Source: Deltaproteobacteria bacterium (lineage in GTDB: Bacteria; Desulfobacterota; Binatia; UBA9968). Taken from it: a stretch of DNA of 6,227 bases. The notes beneath the pieces were generated by a model. That model was not told the DNA's origin and searched no databases. It saw only the letters and a list, made by a program, of their open reading frames with translations. The translations under genes and the position numbers were made by a program. Below, in pieces: positions 1-4,729 of this stretch (positions within the stretch are counted from its first letter, which is position 1; each line of letters opens with the position of its first letter). The stretch lies in contig VBLN01000121.1 of assembly GCA_005878685.1 (NCBI GenBank), positions 1 through 6,227 on the forward strand, in the 5' to 3' direction.

Positions 1-15
1 ATGCCTAAACTATAA

Positions 16-195
16 TTACTCCCTCAAATATCGCATCAAAGGCTTCTCTGTGGGCTTCTTGGCAGTCCACCCTGTCGCTACAGCATTAGTGCCACATTGG
101 CAACAGCGAAGCCACAGCTTTGGGAGTTTCGTCGCCATGCATCGATAGCATCTCTTATGACAACACCATGGACAGCGTAAGGCTTGCCGCTTCAT
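16..195 (-). CDS. Small cysteine-rich zinc-ribbon-like protein (59 aa)
   Basis: I do not recognise a specific family. The frame runs from ATG at 195 to TAA at 16 and encodes a basic 59-residue protein. Cysteines fall at residues 8, 11, 12, 16, 19, 31, 32 and 34. The pairs C8-P-W-C11 and C31-C-Q-C34-G form the CxxC...CxxCG layout of a one-finger zinc ribbon, with an aromatic/basic stretch between them (residues 13-30) and a Lys/Pro-rich tail. Zinc ribbons of this size occur as free-standing proteins and as N-termini of transposases and regulators. The nearest purine-rich tract (GAGAACGGAG) abuts the ATG, so ribosome binding is only fair. An in-frame TGA lies seven codons upstream, so this is not the tail of a longer frame. 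It reads in the same direction as the ATPase gene, about 270 bp downstream of it. It could be a degraded transposase finger or a chance frame; the paired CxxC spacing is the reason for calling it. Confidence 0.42.
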   Translation of the reverse strand: MKRQALRCPWCCHKRCYRCMATKLPKLWLRCCQCGTNAVATGWTAKKPTEKPLMRYLRE

Positions 196-466
196 CTCCG
201 TTCTCAGACTACTTCAGAGAGGCACGTGGCTAATTACTTCCTGCATCCTACGTGCCACGGGAACAGACAGGCGGAAAAGCGGAATGCTATTCCTTTTCGC
301 TCCCACCTTGTCTCTGTGGGCAGTCAGGTTTGCCCGCTACCGTGGCAGGCACGGCAGCGACCCGACTTTCTCACCCGAAGGAACTTGAGATTTTGCGATT
401 AGAGTTTGGACCTTCTGAACGTGTGGGGCATCTTCCGGCTTTGTTTCAACTCCGGGTTGACAACGT
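196..466. other. Gene-poor spacer with clustered hairpins
   Basis: No convincing coding frame is seen on either strand. Four inverted repeats lie almost end to end. (1) 221-227 with 250-256 (GGCACGT/ACGTGCC, 22-nt loop). (2) 271-300, about 12 pairs with small bulges and a 3-nt loop. (3) 302-306 with 316-320 (CCCAC/GTGGG, 9-nt loop). (4) A nested pair: outer stem 323-329 with 360-366, inner stem 336-344 with 350-358 (nine pairs including one G-T, 5-nt loop). The spacer is downstream of the ATPase gene and upstream of the zinc-ribbon frame, so the minus strand would be transcribed if these two are linked. It may be a structured untranslated region or a small RNA. None of the hairpins is followed by a good T-run on either strand. 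Confidence 0.45.
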
Positions 467-1843
467 TTAGTATTCATTAACGGGGTCCTTTGCTAAAAGC
501 GTTGACTCCGTTACGGCAGGAATGGCGATCCTCTGGCCGATATAGATATAGTCGGGATTCTTAATAGATTGCTTATTGGCCTCGTATATCTCTTCCCACT
601 TCCGCTGCGCGCCATAATACCTTTCGGCCAGTTTGATTAAGGTGTCATTGGCTTTTACCGTGTATTCTTGCCCTGCAGCCGTTATGGGAGATGTAGGAGA
701 AGGGTTTCTTTCTAGGTTCATGTTCGCTTCCCGGGGTTCTTCGTTTGGTAGCAGATCCTCGGGAGAGCGCGAAAAGGACACCTGAAGCCTCGCCTCAGGT
801 TTGGGATACTCAGAGCGAGATCCGAGAAAGTTCTTGAGATTTGGGACCATACTCTGGGAGAAGACCGCCCCAACCAGAAGAAGGAGGAGCGCAGACAAGC
901 TCGCGATCCGCACTCGAGCTGCGCGGTTTGACTGACTCTGCAGGCGATGGGCCGGGGCCGTCCGTTGGTCTTCCTGCGTTGCACCTGTCACGGGCACTTG
1001 CATCGCCGGTACATTCACACTAACAGCCTCGGGCTGCGTTTTTAGTCGCAGATCGCTGGCAACCTCATTGATTATCTCTCTCGCGACTCTTTTCTGTGAG
1101 GTGCCATAAGCATTAAGCAAGGCGTTATCGCAAATAATGTTGATGAGCCGGGGAATTCCCTTCGAATACAAGGCAATCTGCTCAATAGCACCAGCATCGA
1201 ACAAATCCTCCCCGTTATAACCAGCCGCTTTGAGTCTGAAATTAATATATGGAGCTACTTCACTGCCATTAAGCGGGGCGAGCTGGCAGTGCAGGGCTAC
1301 CCGCTGGTTGAGCTGGCGCAACCTGGGCCGAGCGAGTTTTCCCTCAAGCTCGGGTTGGCCCATCAGCACAGTTTGGAGCAGCTTTTCCTTGTCGGTCTCC
1401 AGATTGGAGAGAAGCCTTAGGCCTTCGAGCGCCTCATCGCTTAGGTTCTGAGCTTCGTCGATCAGCAGAGCCACGATGTGGCCTTTGTTGAGCTGCTCGA
1501 TCAAATAGCGGTTGAGCTCCTCGATCATCATTAACCTGTTTTTTTCTTGAGTCGCCAAGCCCAGGTCGCGCAAGATGAGTTGGAGCAGCGCATTGAAATC
1601 GAGATGCGTGTTAAAGATGAAGACAGAATGGATGGTGCTCTCCAAATTGCGCATGAGTTTACGCAGCAGCGTGGTCTTTCCTGTTCCCACCTCACCGGTG
1701 ATGACGATGAAGGCCTTTTTGGCTTCGATCCCGTAATGCAGGATAGCCATGACCTCCTGATAGAGGGGATTGATATAGAAGAAGCGCGGGTCTGGAGTGA
1801 CACTAAAGGGTGATTCTACGAATCCAAAGTATTTATTATACAT
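467..1843 (-). CDS. ExeA/GspA-like AAA+ ATPase with C-terminal LysM domain
   Basis: This 458-residue protein has the layout of ExeA/GspA: a cytoplasmic AAA+ ATPase, one membrane span and a periplasmic peptidoglycan-binding tail. ExeA helps to insert the type II secretin through the cell wall; related ATPases serve other export systems. The N-terminus (MYNKYFGFVESPFSVTPDPR) is typical of the family. Walker A is GEVGTGKTT (residues 50-58), Walker B is ALLIDEAQ (125-132), QLNQRV (177-182) is an arginine-finger-like element, and KGIPRLIN (228-235) is sensor-2-like. A membrane span covers about 313-330, a Pro/Glu-rich linker follows, and a LysM domain covers about 393-443 (YTVKANDTL...YIGQRIAIP). 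An in-frame TTG at 1891 would add 16 residues. ATG 1843 is preferred because the family begins there and the best promoter candidate starts transcription between the two. No secretin or other Gsp gene is in the window, so the partner system is unknown. Confidence 0.9.
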   Translation of the reverse strand: MYNKYFGFVESPFSVTPDPRFFYINPLYQEVMAILHYGIEAKKAFIVITGEVGTGKTTLLRKLMRNLESTIHSVFIFNTHLDFNALLQLILRDLGLATQEKNRLMMIEELNRYLIEQLNKGHIVALLIDEAQNLSDEALEGLRLLSNLETDKEKLLQTVLMGQPELEGKLARPRLRQLNQRVALHCQLAPLNGSEVAPYINFRLKAAGYNGEDLFDAGAIEQIALYSKGIPRLINIICDNALLNAYGTSQKRVAREIINEVASDLRLKTQPEAVSVNVPAMQVPVTGATQEDQRTAPAHRLQSQSNRAARVRIASLSALLLLLVGAVFSQSMVPNLKNFLGSRSEYPKPEARLQVSFSRSPEDLLPNEEPREANMNLERNPSPTSPITAAGQEYTVKANDTLIKLAERYYGAQRKWEEIYEANKQSIKNPDYIYIGQRIAIPAVTESTLLAKDPVNEY

Positions 1844-1876
1844 TGATGTTTGTCTGGTTTTGATCTTAGAGGTCGT

Positions 1877-1904
1877 ATTCTGAGCTGCCAATCACTCGTT
1901 TCAA
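1877..1904 (-). promoter_or_regulatory. Candidate sigma70-type promoter for the LysM ATPase
   Basis: On the minus strand, TTGAAA (1904-1899, five of six to TTGACA) is followed after 16 bp by CAGAAT (1882-1877, four of six to TATAAT). Transcription would begin near 1870, about 27 nt before ATG 1843 and downstream of the TTG at 1891. This supports the shorter start. It was found by eye, and weak matches of this kind occur by chance. Confidence 0.3.
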
Positions 1905-1936
1905 CAAAGCCCCTCGTGGAGATATTGCCCAGCAAC

Positions 1937-2062
1937 CTAAAAGGACCGAGCGCGCAGAAGTTCAATCGCGCTAGCTTTCAGGGCTGCCAAAACCGGTCTT
2001 AACCGCTCCTCGACTGCATGGTGAAGGGCAGAAACCGTGCCAAACGGAATAGTAATCTGCTG
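1937..2062 (-). pseudogene. Possible 3' remnant of a small gene
   Basis: An open minus-strand frame without a usable start runs from just after a TGA (2065-2063) to TAG at 1937. Its 41 residues begin QQITIPFGTVSALHHAVEER and continue with an Ala/Leu/Arg-rich, helix-like stretch ending in RARSF. An ATG (2066-2064) lies just upstream in another frame, as if a one- or two-base indel had broken the gene. The start of this frame falls inside the repeated element described at 1999-2222, and the equivalent frame in the second copy is stopped after about 20 codons. No family is recognised. The protein-like composition is the only coding evidence, so a chance open frame is quite possible. Confidence 0.22.
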
Positions 2063-2222
2063 TCATGTTATGTCCTGGTTTTTCGTGAGCTGTCCTCAGA
2101 TAAAGAAGGGCGGTCCCGACCAGTGAGAAGTTTCGGATTTCCGATCCAGGCAACGTTGCCTGAAGCCGTTTTCACCGAGGAAATCGGCCCTGTTCCTTTA
2201 AAGAGAGGAAAGAGCGGTGACC
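1999..2222. repeat. Diverged intergenic repeat, copy A
   Basis: This stretch matches 4730-4952 in the same orientation. The best core is 2071-2121 against 4801-4850, where about 45 of 51 positions agree by eye with one gap. It includes TTTTTC, TGAGCTGTCCTC, GATAA and GTCCCGACC. Agreement continues more weakly through ATCCAGGCAA (2143-2152 against 4873-4882), and to the left through GTGCC and a TTAA...GCTC...TGCA block. In both copies the sequence TGTCCT occurs twice exactly 20 bp apart (2071 and 2091; 4801 and 4821). A palindrome (2147-2162) sits within the right-hand part. The outer boundaries are approximate. It may be a decayed insertion-sequence end, a miniature element, or a duplicated upstream region of a small gene. 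Confidence 0.6.
2147..2162. promoter_or_regulatory. Perfect 16-bp palindrome within repeat A
   Basis: CAGGCAACGTTGCCTG is its own reverse complement. A second dyad, TCGGA-TT-TCCGA, lies close by at 2133-2144. In repeat copy B the matching position reads CAGGCAAAATTGCG, which keeps the GCAA/TTGC arms around a central AA. A conserved dyad of this kind could be a protein-binding site or the end of a mobile element. Confidence 0.35.
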
Positions 2223-2247
2223 GGCCAGGGCGCAAAAGAGATATTGT

Positions 2248-2607
2248 TCACTGGATATCTAAACTCCCGATACGAGAGATCGGGAGACCAGTAAACTTCT
2301 GGAGGGTTCTGCAGATTTCGTTCAAAAACTGCGGATCATCGAAAGACAAAGAAGCGAAATATTCTCGGCTTTCGTGTTCCACGACAATATAGCAATGCTG
2401 GGGGCCTGTAGCGGTTAGTGACTTCAAACAAACTTCTTTAAGTGTGCCGACCTCACCCTGGGGCAAGGGATGACCGGGTCCGTGTGGGCCAAACCATTGT
2501 GGTGGCCAGGTGGGTTTCCCCTGAAAGGTCATCTTGGGATGTTTTCGTAATTCCATACGAACTTTGACGGAAAGCGACAAACTTTTAATCCTTGCGCTCT
2601 TTAACAA
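2248..2607 (-). CDS. Conserved-type hypothetical protein with RKHPKM and WPP motifs
   Basis: This is a soluble protein of 119 residues (102 from the internal ATG) with no signal peptide or membrane span. It has MELRKHPKMTFQGKPTWPPQ (residues 18-37), a Gly/Pro-rich turn with LPQGEVGTLKEV (48-59), a strand-rich segment HCYIVVEHESREYFASLSFD (71-90), and a C-terminal helix ending in GLPISRIGSLDI. From memory, similar hypotheticals with the same RKHPKM, WPP, FDD and PI..IG.LD signatures exist in several Gram-negative phyla; no function is known to me. Two starts are possible. TTG at 2607 has a textbook GGAGG seven bases upstream. ATG at 2556 fits remembered family starts but has no visible ribosome site. 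I report the TTG. The gene is last in the small-gene cluster, 97 bp after the YHYH gene. Confidence 0.75.
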   Translation of the reverse strand: MLKSARIKSLSLSVKVRMELRKHPKMTFQGKPTWPPQWFGPHGPGHPLPQGEVGTLKEVCLKSLTATGPQHCYIVVEHESREYFASLSFDDPQFLNEICRTLQKFTGLPISRIGSLDIQ

Positions 2608-2635
2608 TTACTATCCTCCCGGGGTAGACCCCGGG
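2608..2635 (-). promoter_or_regulatory. Shine-Dalgarno abutting a GC-rich hairpin, before a TTG start
   Basis: On the minus strand GGGAGG (2620-2615) precedes TTG 2607 with a seven-base spacer. The three G of this site are also the 3' end of a perfect inverted repeat, CCCGGGG-TCTA-CCCCGGG (2635-2618). The folded stem would pair part of the ribosome site. No T-run follows, so it is not a standard terminator. It could tune translation of the downstream gene. Confidence 0.5.
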
Positions 2636-2704
2636 GGACCATCGTAGCCGCGATGTGTGATTATGCACTCAACAGCAGAGGGCGTACCTGCGAAATTAAT
2701 CTCA

Positions 2705-2923
2705 TCATCTCCGTCTATGCTTTTCGTGCCGTGCCTTCTGCAGCATCTCTTCCCTGGATTTGAAATGTTGCCCGGCAAGCTTTCCTTGATGACAGTGATA
2801 CTCGTGCTTCTTTTTCCCGTCATGACAACCGTCTGCGTCCAGTTTGCCTTTGTGCGGGTATGCCGAGGAGGCATTGAGGAAAAGGAATAAAAGGACGAAA
2901 AGAAGAGTTTTAGTCGCGACCAT
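2705..2923 (-). CDS. Secreted YHYH-domain-like small protein
   Basis: This 72-residue protein has a signal peptide (residues 1-21: MVATK, a Leu/Phe core, then NASSA before YPHKG), so the mature chain of about 51 residues should be exported. The mature part carries HKGKLDADGCHDGKKKHEYH followed by CHQG (residues 24-47), which matches the YHYH-type motif found in small secreted bacterial proteins and fused to nucleases or SH3 domains. H24, C33, H34, H40, H43, C44 and H45 could bind a metal; that is inference. The tail is Lys/Arg-rich. ATG 2923 is chosen because GGAGG lies five bases upstream and the signal peptide begins there; the frame stays open further upstream but encodes nothing protein-like. 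It lies 76 bp after the 64-residue gene on the same strand, so cotranscription is likely. Biological role unknown. Confidence 0.8.
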   Translation of the reverse strand: MVATKTLLFVLLFLFLNASSAYPHKGKLDADGCHDGKKKHEYHCHQGKLAGQHFKSREEMLQKARHEKHRRR

Positions 2924-2999
2924 ATCAACCTCCAAAATGGGAGTGTTCCTGCCAAAGAATGAACCAAGACGATTTGCCTTACGCGCAACAGCGAAAAGA

Positions 3000-3194
3000 C
3001 TACTTGCTACTTTTTTGAAGCAGCGCGTCATCGATCGCTCTTTCCGCTGACAGCTTCGCCGCAAACTCCGCCCCGGTAATAATGCCCTTCTCAATGAGCA
3101 ACTTTGCCAGAACATTCGACGTCGCAAAGGTAGTAACCACGAGTTCATCTAAGGTTCCCTGTTGTCGACTGGCGTCATCAGGCGTGGTGGTCAT
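3000..3194 (-). CDS. Small conserved-type hypothetical protein (64 aa)
   Basis: The protein is soluble and mostly helical, with no signal peptide. Its core is LDELVVTTFATSNVLAKLLI (residues 15-34), then EKGIITGAEFAAKLSAERAI (35-54) and a short tail. The LLIEKGIIT.AEF..KL..ERA pattern matches short hypothetical proteins I recall from other Gram-negative genomes, and resembles the helical LIEKGxIT element of other proteins. I cannot assign a function. The start ATG lies one base after the TAA of the upstream 37-residue gene (TAAAATG), and no strong ribosome site is seen for it, so translational coupling is likely. The stop is TAG at 3000. Confidence 0.72.
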   Translation of the reverse strand: MTTTPDDASRQQGTLDELVVTTFATSNVLAKLLIEKGIITGAEFAAKLSAERAIDDALLQKSSK

Positions 3195-3195
3195 T

Positions 3196-3309
3196 TTAGT
3201 CTACCAACAGCGTGAGAATAACGGTGAGTCCTGCCGCCAGCATGACAGAAAGCCAGTCCACGACTATGACAGCGCCGAGGAGCTCCTCCAGACGTGAATA
3301 CCCATCCAT
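3196..3309 (-). CDS. 37-residue single-span membrane peptide
   Basis: The short frame begins at ATG 3309 behind an excellent ribosome site (AAAGGAGACGCTTATG, spacer six) and ends at TAA 3196, one base before the next gene. The product starts MDGYSRLEELLGAVIVVDWL and continues with an almost uninterrupted hydrophobic stretch (about residues 12-36), so it should be a small inner-membrane protein with a charged N-terminus. The same frame stays open upstream to 3627 but that part is antisense to the lipoprotein start and is not protein-like. The strong ribosome site, the coupling to the 64-residue gene and the candidate promoter upstream argue that it is real. Function unknown; it may act with its coupled neighbour. 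Confidence 0.65.
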   Translation of the reverse strand: MDGYSRLEELLGAVIVVDWLSVMLAAGLTVILTLLVD

Positions 3310-3330
3310 AAGCGTCTCCTTTATAGATAT

Positions 3331-3359
3331 AGAATAACCTGCGAGGCGACGGAGGCCAA
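3331..3359 (-). promoter_or_regulatory. Candidate promoter of the small-gene cluster
   Basis: On the minus strand TTGGCC (3359-3354) and TATTCT (3336-3331) are separated by 17 bp; each matches four of six consensus positions. Transcription would start about 15 bases before ATG 3309, leaving just enough leader for the AAAGGAG ribosome site. Weak hexamers; found by eye. Confidence 0.33.
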
Positions 3360-3515
3360 TTAGGCGAACTCTGTATTTTAAAGGAGAAAAATTCCTGAAA
3401 AAGCGATGGGGGAAATCTCTGAAAGGCTGTATGGATGTGGACAGGAGCTCGGTAAATACTTGGGTCGTTGTCCTCATCGACCTCAACCTGTGGGTGGAGA
3501 AAAAAGTGTCTGACG

Positions 3516-3545
3516 GTGACGGCATGCCGTGTGCCGTGCTATGAT
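3516..3545 (+). promoter_or_regulatory. Candidate promoter of lipoprotein 1, overlapped by a palindrome
   Basis: GTGACG (3516-3521) and TATGAT (3540-3545, five of six) are 18 bp apart. Transcription would start near 3552, about 24 bases before ATG 3576. A perfect 12-bp palindrome, ACGGCATGCCGT (3519-3530), overlaps the -35 box and the spacer, where a repressor would be expected to bind. Confidence 0.45.
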
Positions 3546-3575
3546 CCCTTAGAAATTCCATAAAGGAGAAGGAAA

Positions 3576-3848
3576 ATGAACGCGCGTGTTGTTTTATTAA
3601 TCTTCCTGTTCTTGATTGGCTGTGCACCGACTCATTATCGAAGCTTTCGTCACCCTACCTACGGACAGGTGGAGTTTGAGAAGGACTTCTATGAATGTGC
3701 CCGGCAGAACAGAGCCTATGCGGCGGCCAGCAAATATGCCCATGGTGTTTTCTCTGGCTCCGCTGGTAACGGTCAAACATACAGAGAGGTTGACTATGGT
3801 AAGATGGATCGATGCCTTGCAAGTCTTGGCTGGCGTCCGGCGGATTAG
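3576..3848 (+). CDS. Small lipoprotein 1 (90 aa)
   Basis: The N-terminus MNARVVLLIFLFLIGCAPTH is a lipoprotein signal: two-residue basic region, hydrophobic core, lipobox LIGC with the lipid-bearing Cys at residue 16. Ala at +2 is not an inner-membrane retention signal, so outer-membrane sorting is expected. The mature part has YGQVEFEKDFYEC (residues 29-41) and a C-terminal MDRCLASLGWRPA (77-89). C41 and C80 are the only mature cysteines apart from the lipidated one and may form a disulfide. AGGAGAAGG upstream gives a strong ribosome site. The protein is paralogous to the product of 3985-4251: both share GQ.E...D...C...N.AY and M..CLA..GWR. No named family or function recognised; the layout is that of an envelope-anchored small lipoprotein. 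Confidence 0.85.
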   Translation: MNARVVLLIFLFLIGCAPTHYRSFRHPTYGQVEFEKDFYECARQNRAYAAASKYAHGVFSGSAGNGQTYREVDYGKMDRCLASLGWRPAD

Positions 3849-3874
3849 ATTTTATGCAAAAGCGCTCTGACGAG

Positions 3875-3920
3875 GCTGGTTTCGTCGTTGGAGTAGACTA
3901 CCAGCAGCGGATTTTTCTTT
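3875..3920 (+). terminator. Possible weak terminator between the two lipoprotein genes
   Basis: GCTGGT (3875-3880) can pair with ACCAGC (3900-3905), with a 19-base loop, and is followed after seven bases by a T-rich stretch ATTTTTCTTT (3911-3920). The loop is large and the T-run is displaced, so this is a low-grade candidate. Confidence 0.25.
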
Positions 3921-3947
3921 ACCATATCCCAATTGCTCTGCTATTCT
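3918..3947 (+). promoter_or_regulatory. Weak candidate promoter of lipoprotein 2
   Basis: TTTACC (3918-3923) and TATTCT (3942-3947) lie 18 bp apart, each with four of six consensus matches. A start near 3954 would give a leader of about 30 bases before GTG 3985. If this is wrong, the gene would be read from the upstream lipoprotein promoter. Confidence 0.22.
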
Positions 3948-3984
3948 GCCACCACAATGAAGCCTCAAAAAGGGGATAATCGAG

Positions 3985-4251
3985 GTGAAACGGCTGTTGA
4001 TCGTTTTAATCTTTTTAGCTGGCTGTGCTAAGCCCGCCTATTACAACCTTGCCCAGCCGAGTTCTGGACAGGCTGAGCTGGATCGAGACCGAGATCAATG
4101 CACCCGCGCGAATACGGCCTATACTTCCAGTTCGAATGCACCCACGGCTTCAGGATATGAAGAAACTCGCATGTCACCTGTGACGAATTGGGCAATGGTT
4201 GAGCAATGTTTAGCTGTACGTGGCTGGCGGCGAGCGCACCCCGACCCTTGA
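3985..4251 (+). CDS. Small lipoprotein 2 (88 aa), paralogue of lipoprotein 1
   Basis: The gene begins with GTG at 3985 behind AAGGGG nine bases upstream. The N-terminus has a short basic region (MKR), a hydrophobic core and lipobox LAGC with the lipidated Cys at residue 14; Ala at +2 fits outer-membrane sorting. The mature chain has YYNLAQPSSGQAELDRDRDQ followed by C39, a Ser/Thr-rich middle (48-63), and MVEQCLAVRGWR (71-82). C39 and C75 correspond to C41 and C80 of the upstream lipoprotein. The two proteins share overall plan but little else, so the tandem duplication is old. The stop at 4251 is ten bases from the stop of the opposing gene, a tight convergent pair with no clear terminator between them. 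Function unknown. Confidence 0.82.
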   Translation: MKRLLIVLIFLAGCAKPAYYNLAQPSSGQAELDRDRDQCTRANTAYTSSSNAPTASGYEETRMSPVTNWAMVEQCLAVRGWRRAHPDP

Positions 4252-4261
4252 CATCTTCTGG

Positions 4262-4585
4262 CTATATCGGGCCGGAGGTCCGCGCGCGCGGTACGGCCCT
4301 GCCTGGTCCCTGTAGATGGATGGTATCGGAAAAACATGTGAGTGTTGCGATGGCATCGGGTACGCCATCTGAGCTGTTGATTGACCAAGCACCGTCGTCA
4401 AGTACCGTGAGCCCATGCATATTCTTTGCTGCTTTAGTTATAGACCGGATGACTGCCTCGCATTCCGCCTTAGTCTCGTAAGTTTCTATAGGAATCTGCC
4501 TGACTATCTCCAAAGTATTAGAATTTGAAACCTCTGCCCACAGCACCCACGCCAGCAAGGCGATCATAGAGCATCTTGTCTTCAT
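4262..4585 (-). CDS. Small secreted protein, function unknown (107 aa)
   Basis: From ATG 4585 the protein starts MKTRCSMIALLAWVLWAEVS, a signal peptide or N-terminal anchor, and continues as a soluble domain with C42 and C84 as a possible disulfide. Visible features are IETYETKAECEAVIRSITKA (33-52) and TLTCFSDTI (81-89). The pattern of a short hydrophobic leader with AWVLW, a TKAEC helix and a late TCF.DT is one I associate with small secreted hypotheticals in other Gram-negative genomes; no function is known to me. The last 14 residues (GRAVPRARTSGPI region) are encoded by a very GC-rich stretch and may be an extension beyond the usual end. An ATG at 4609 would add eight residues ahead of the leader; 4585 is preferred because the signal peptide starts there and AAGGAAG lies upstream. 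Confidence 0.68.
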   Translation of the reverse strand: MKTRCSMIALLAWVLWAEVSNSNTLEIVRQIPIETYETKAECEAVIRSITKAAKNMHGLTVLDDGAWSINSSDGVPDAIATLTCFSDTIHLQGPGRAVPRARTSGPI

Positions 4586-4729
4586 CGCTATCGCTTCCTT
4601 CAGATCCATATTTGTATGGCAGCATCCTCAACGCCCTTATGCATGGATACCTTGTGCGGCCTTCTTTGAGTTTTCCTCGGTCAGACTGCGGGCGACCCCA
4701 AAAAGGGCATCCTAGCCACTGAGCCGACG

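Noticed and set aside
300..340. Resemblance to a cyclic-di-GMP-I riboswitch on the minus strand (GGGCAAACC and later GGGAGCGAAAAGG)
   Set aside because: The first block matches, but the second differs from the GGGACGCAAAGCC core, the GAAA loop is absent, and the downstream half of the aptamer is not seen. An Rfam RF01051 covariance search would settle it.
184..470. Two overlapping 72-residue plus-strand frames (184-402 and 252-470)
   Set aside because: Not protein-like, no ribosome site, and they run across the hairpin cluster; they read as chance frames.
2018..2392. 124-residue plus-strand frame
   Set aside because: It is antisense to the RKHPKM gene and crosses repeat A; no start signal and no recognisable composition.
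2705..3148. 147-residue version of the YHYH gene
   Set aside because: The extension overlaps the 64-residue gene in another frame; the signal peptide and GGAGG place the start at 2923.
3431..3544. 37-codon plus-strand frame (MDVDRSSVNTW...) before lipoprotein 1
   Set aside because: Weak ribosome site, overlaps the proposed promoter and palindrome, and no family signature; not supported enough to call.
3196..3627. 143-residue version of the small membrane peptide gene
   Set aside because: The extra 106 residues are antisense to the lipoprotein start and promoter; the strong ribosome site supports the start at 3309.
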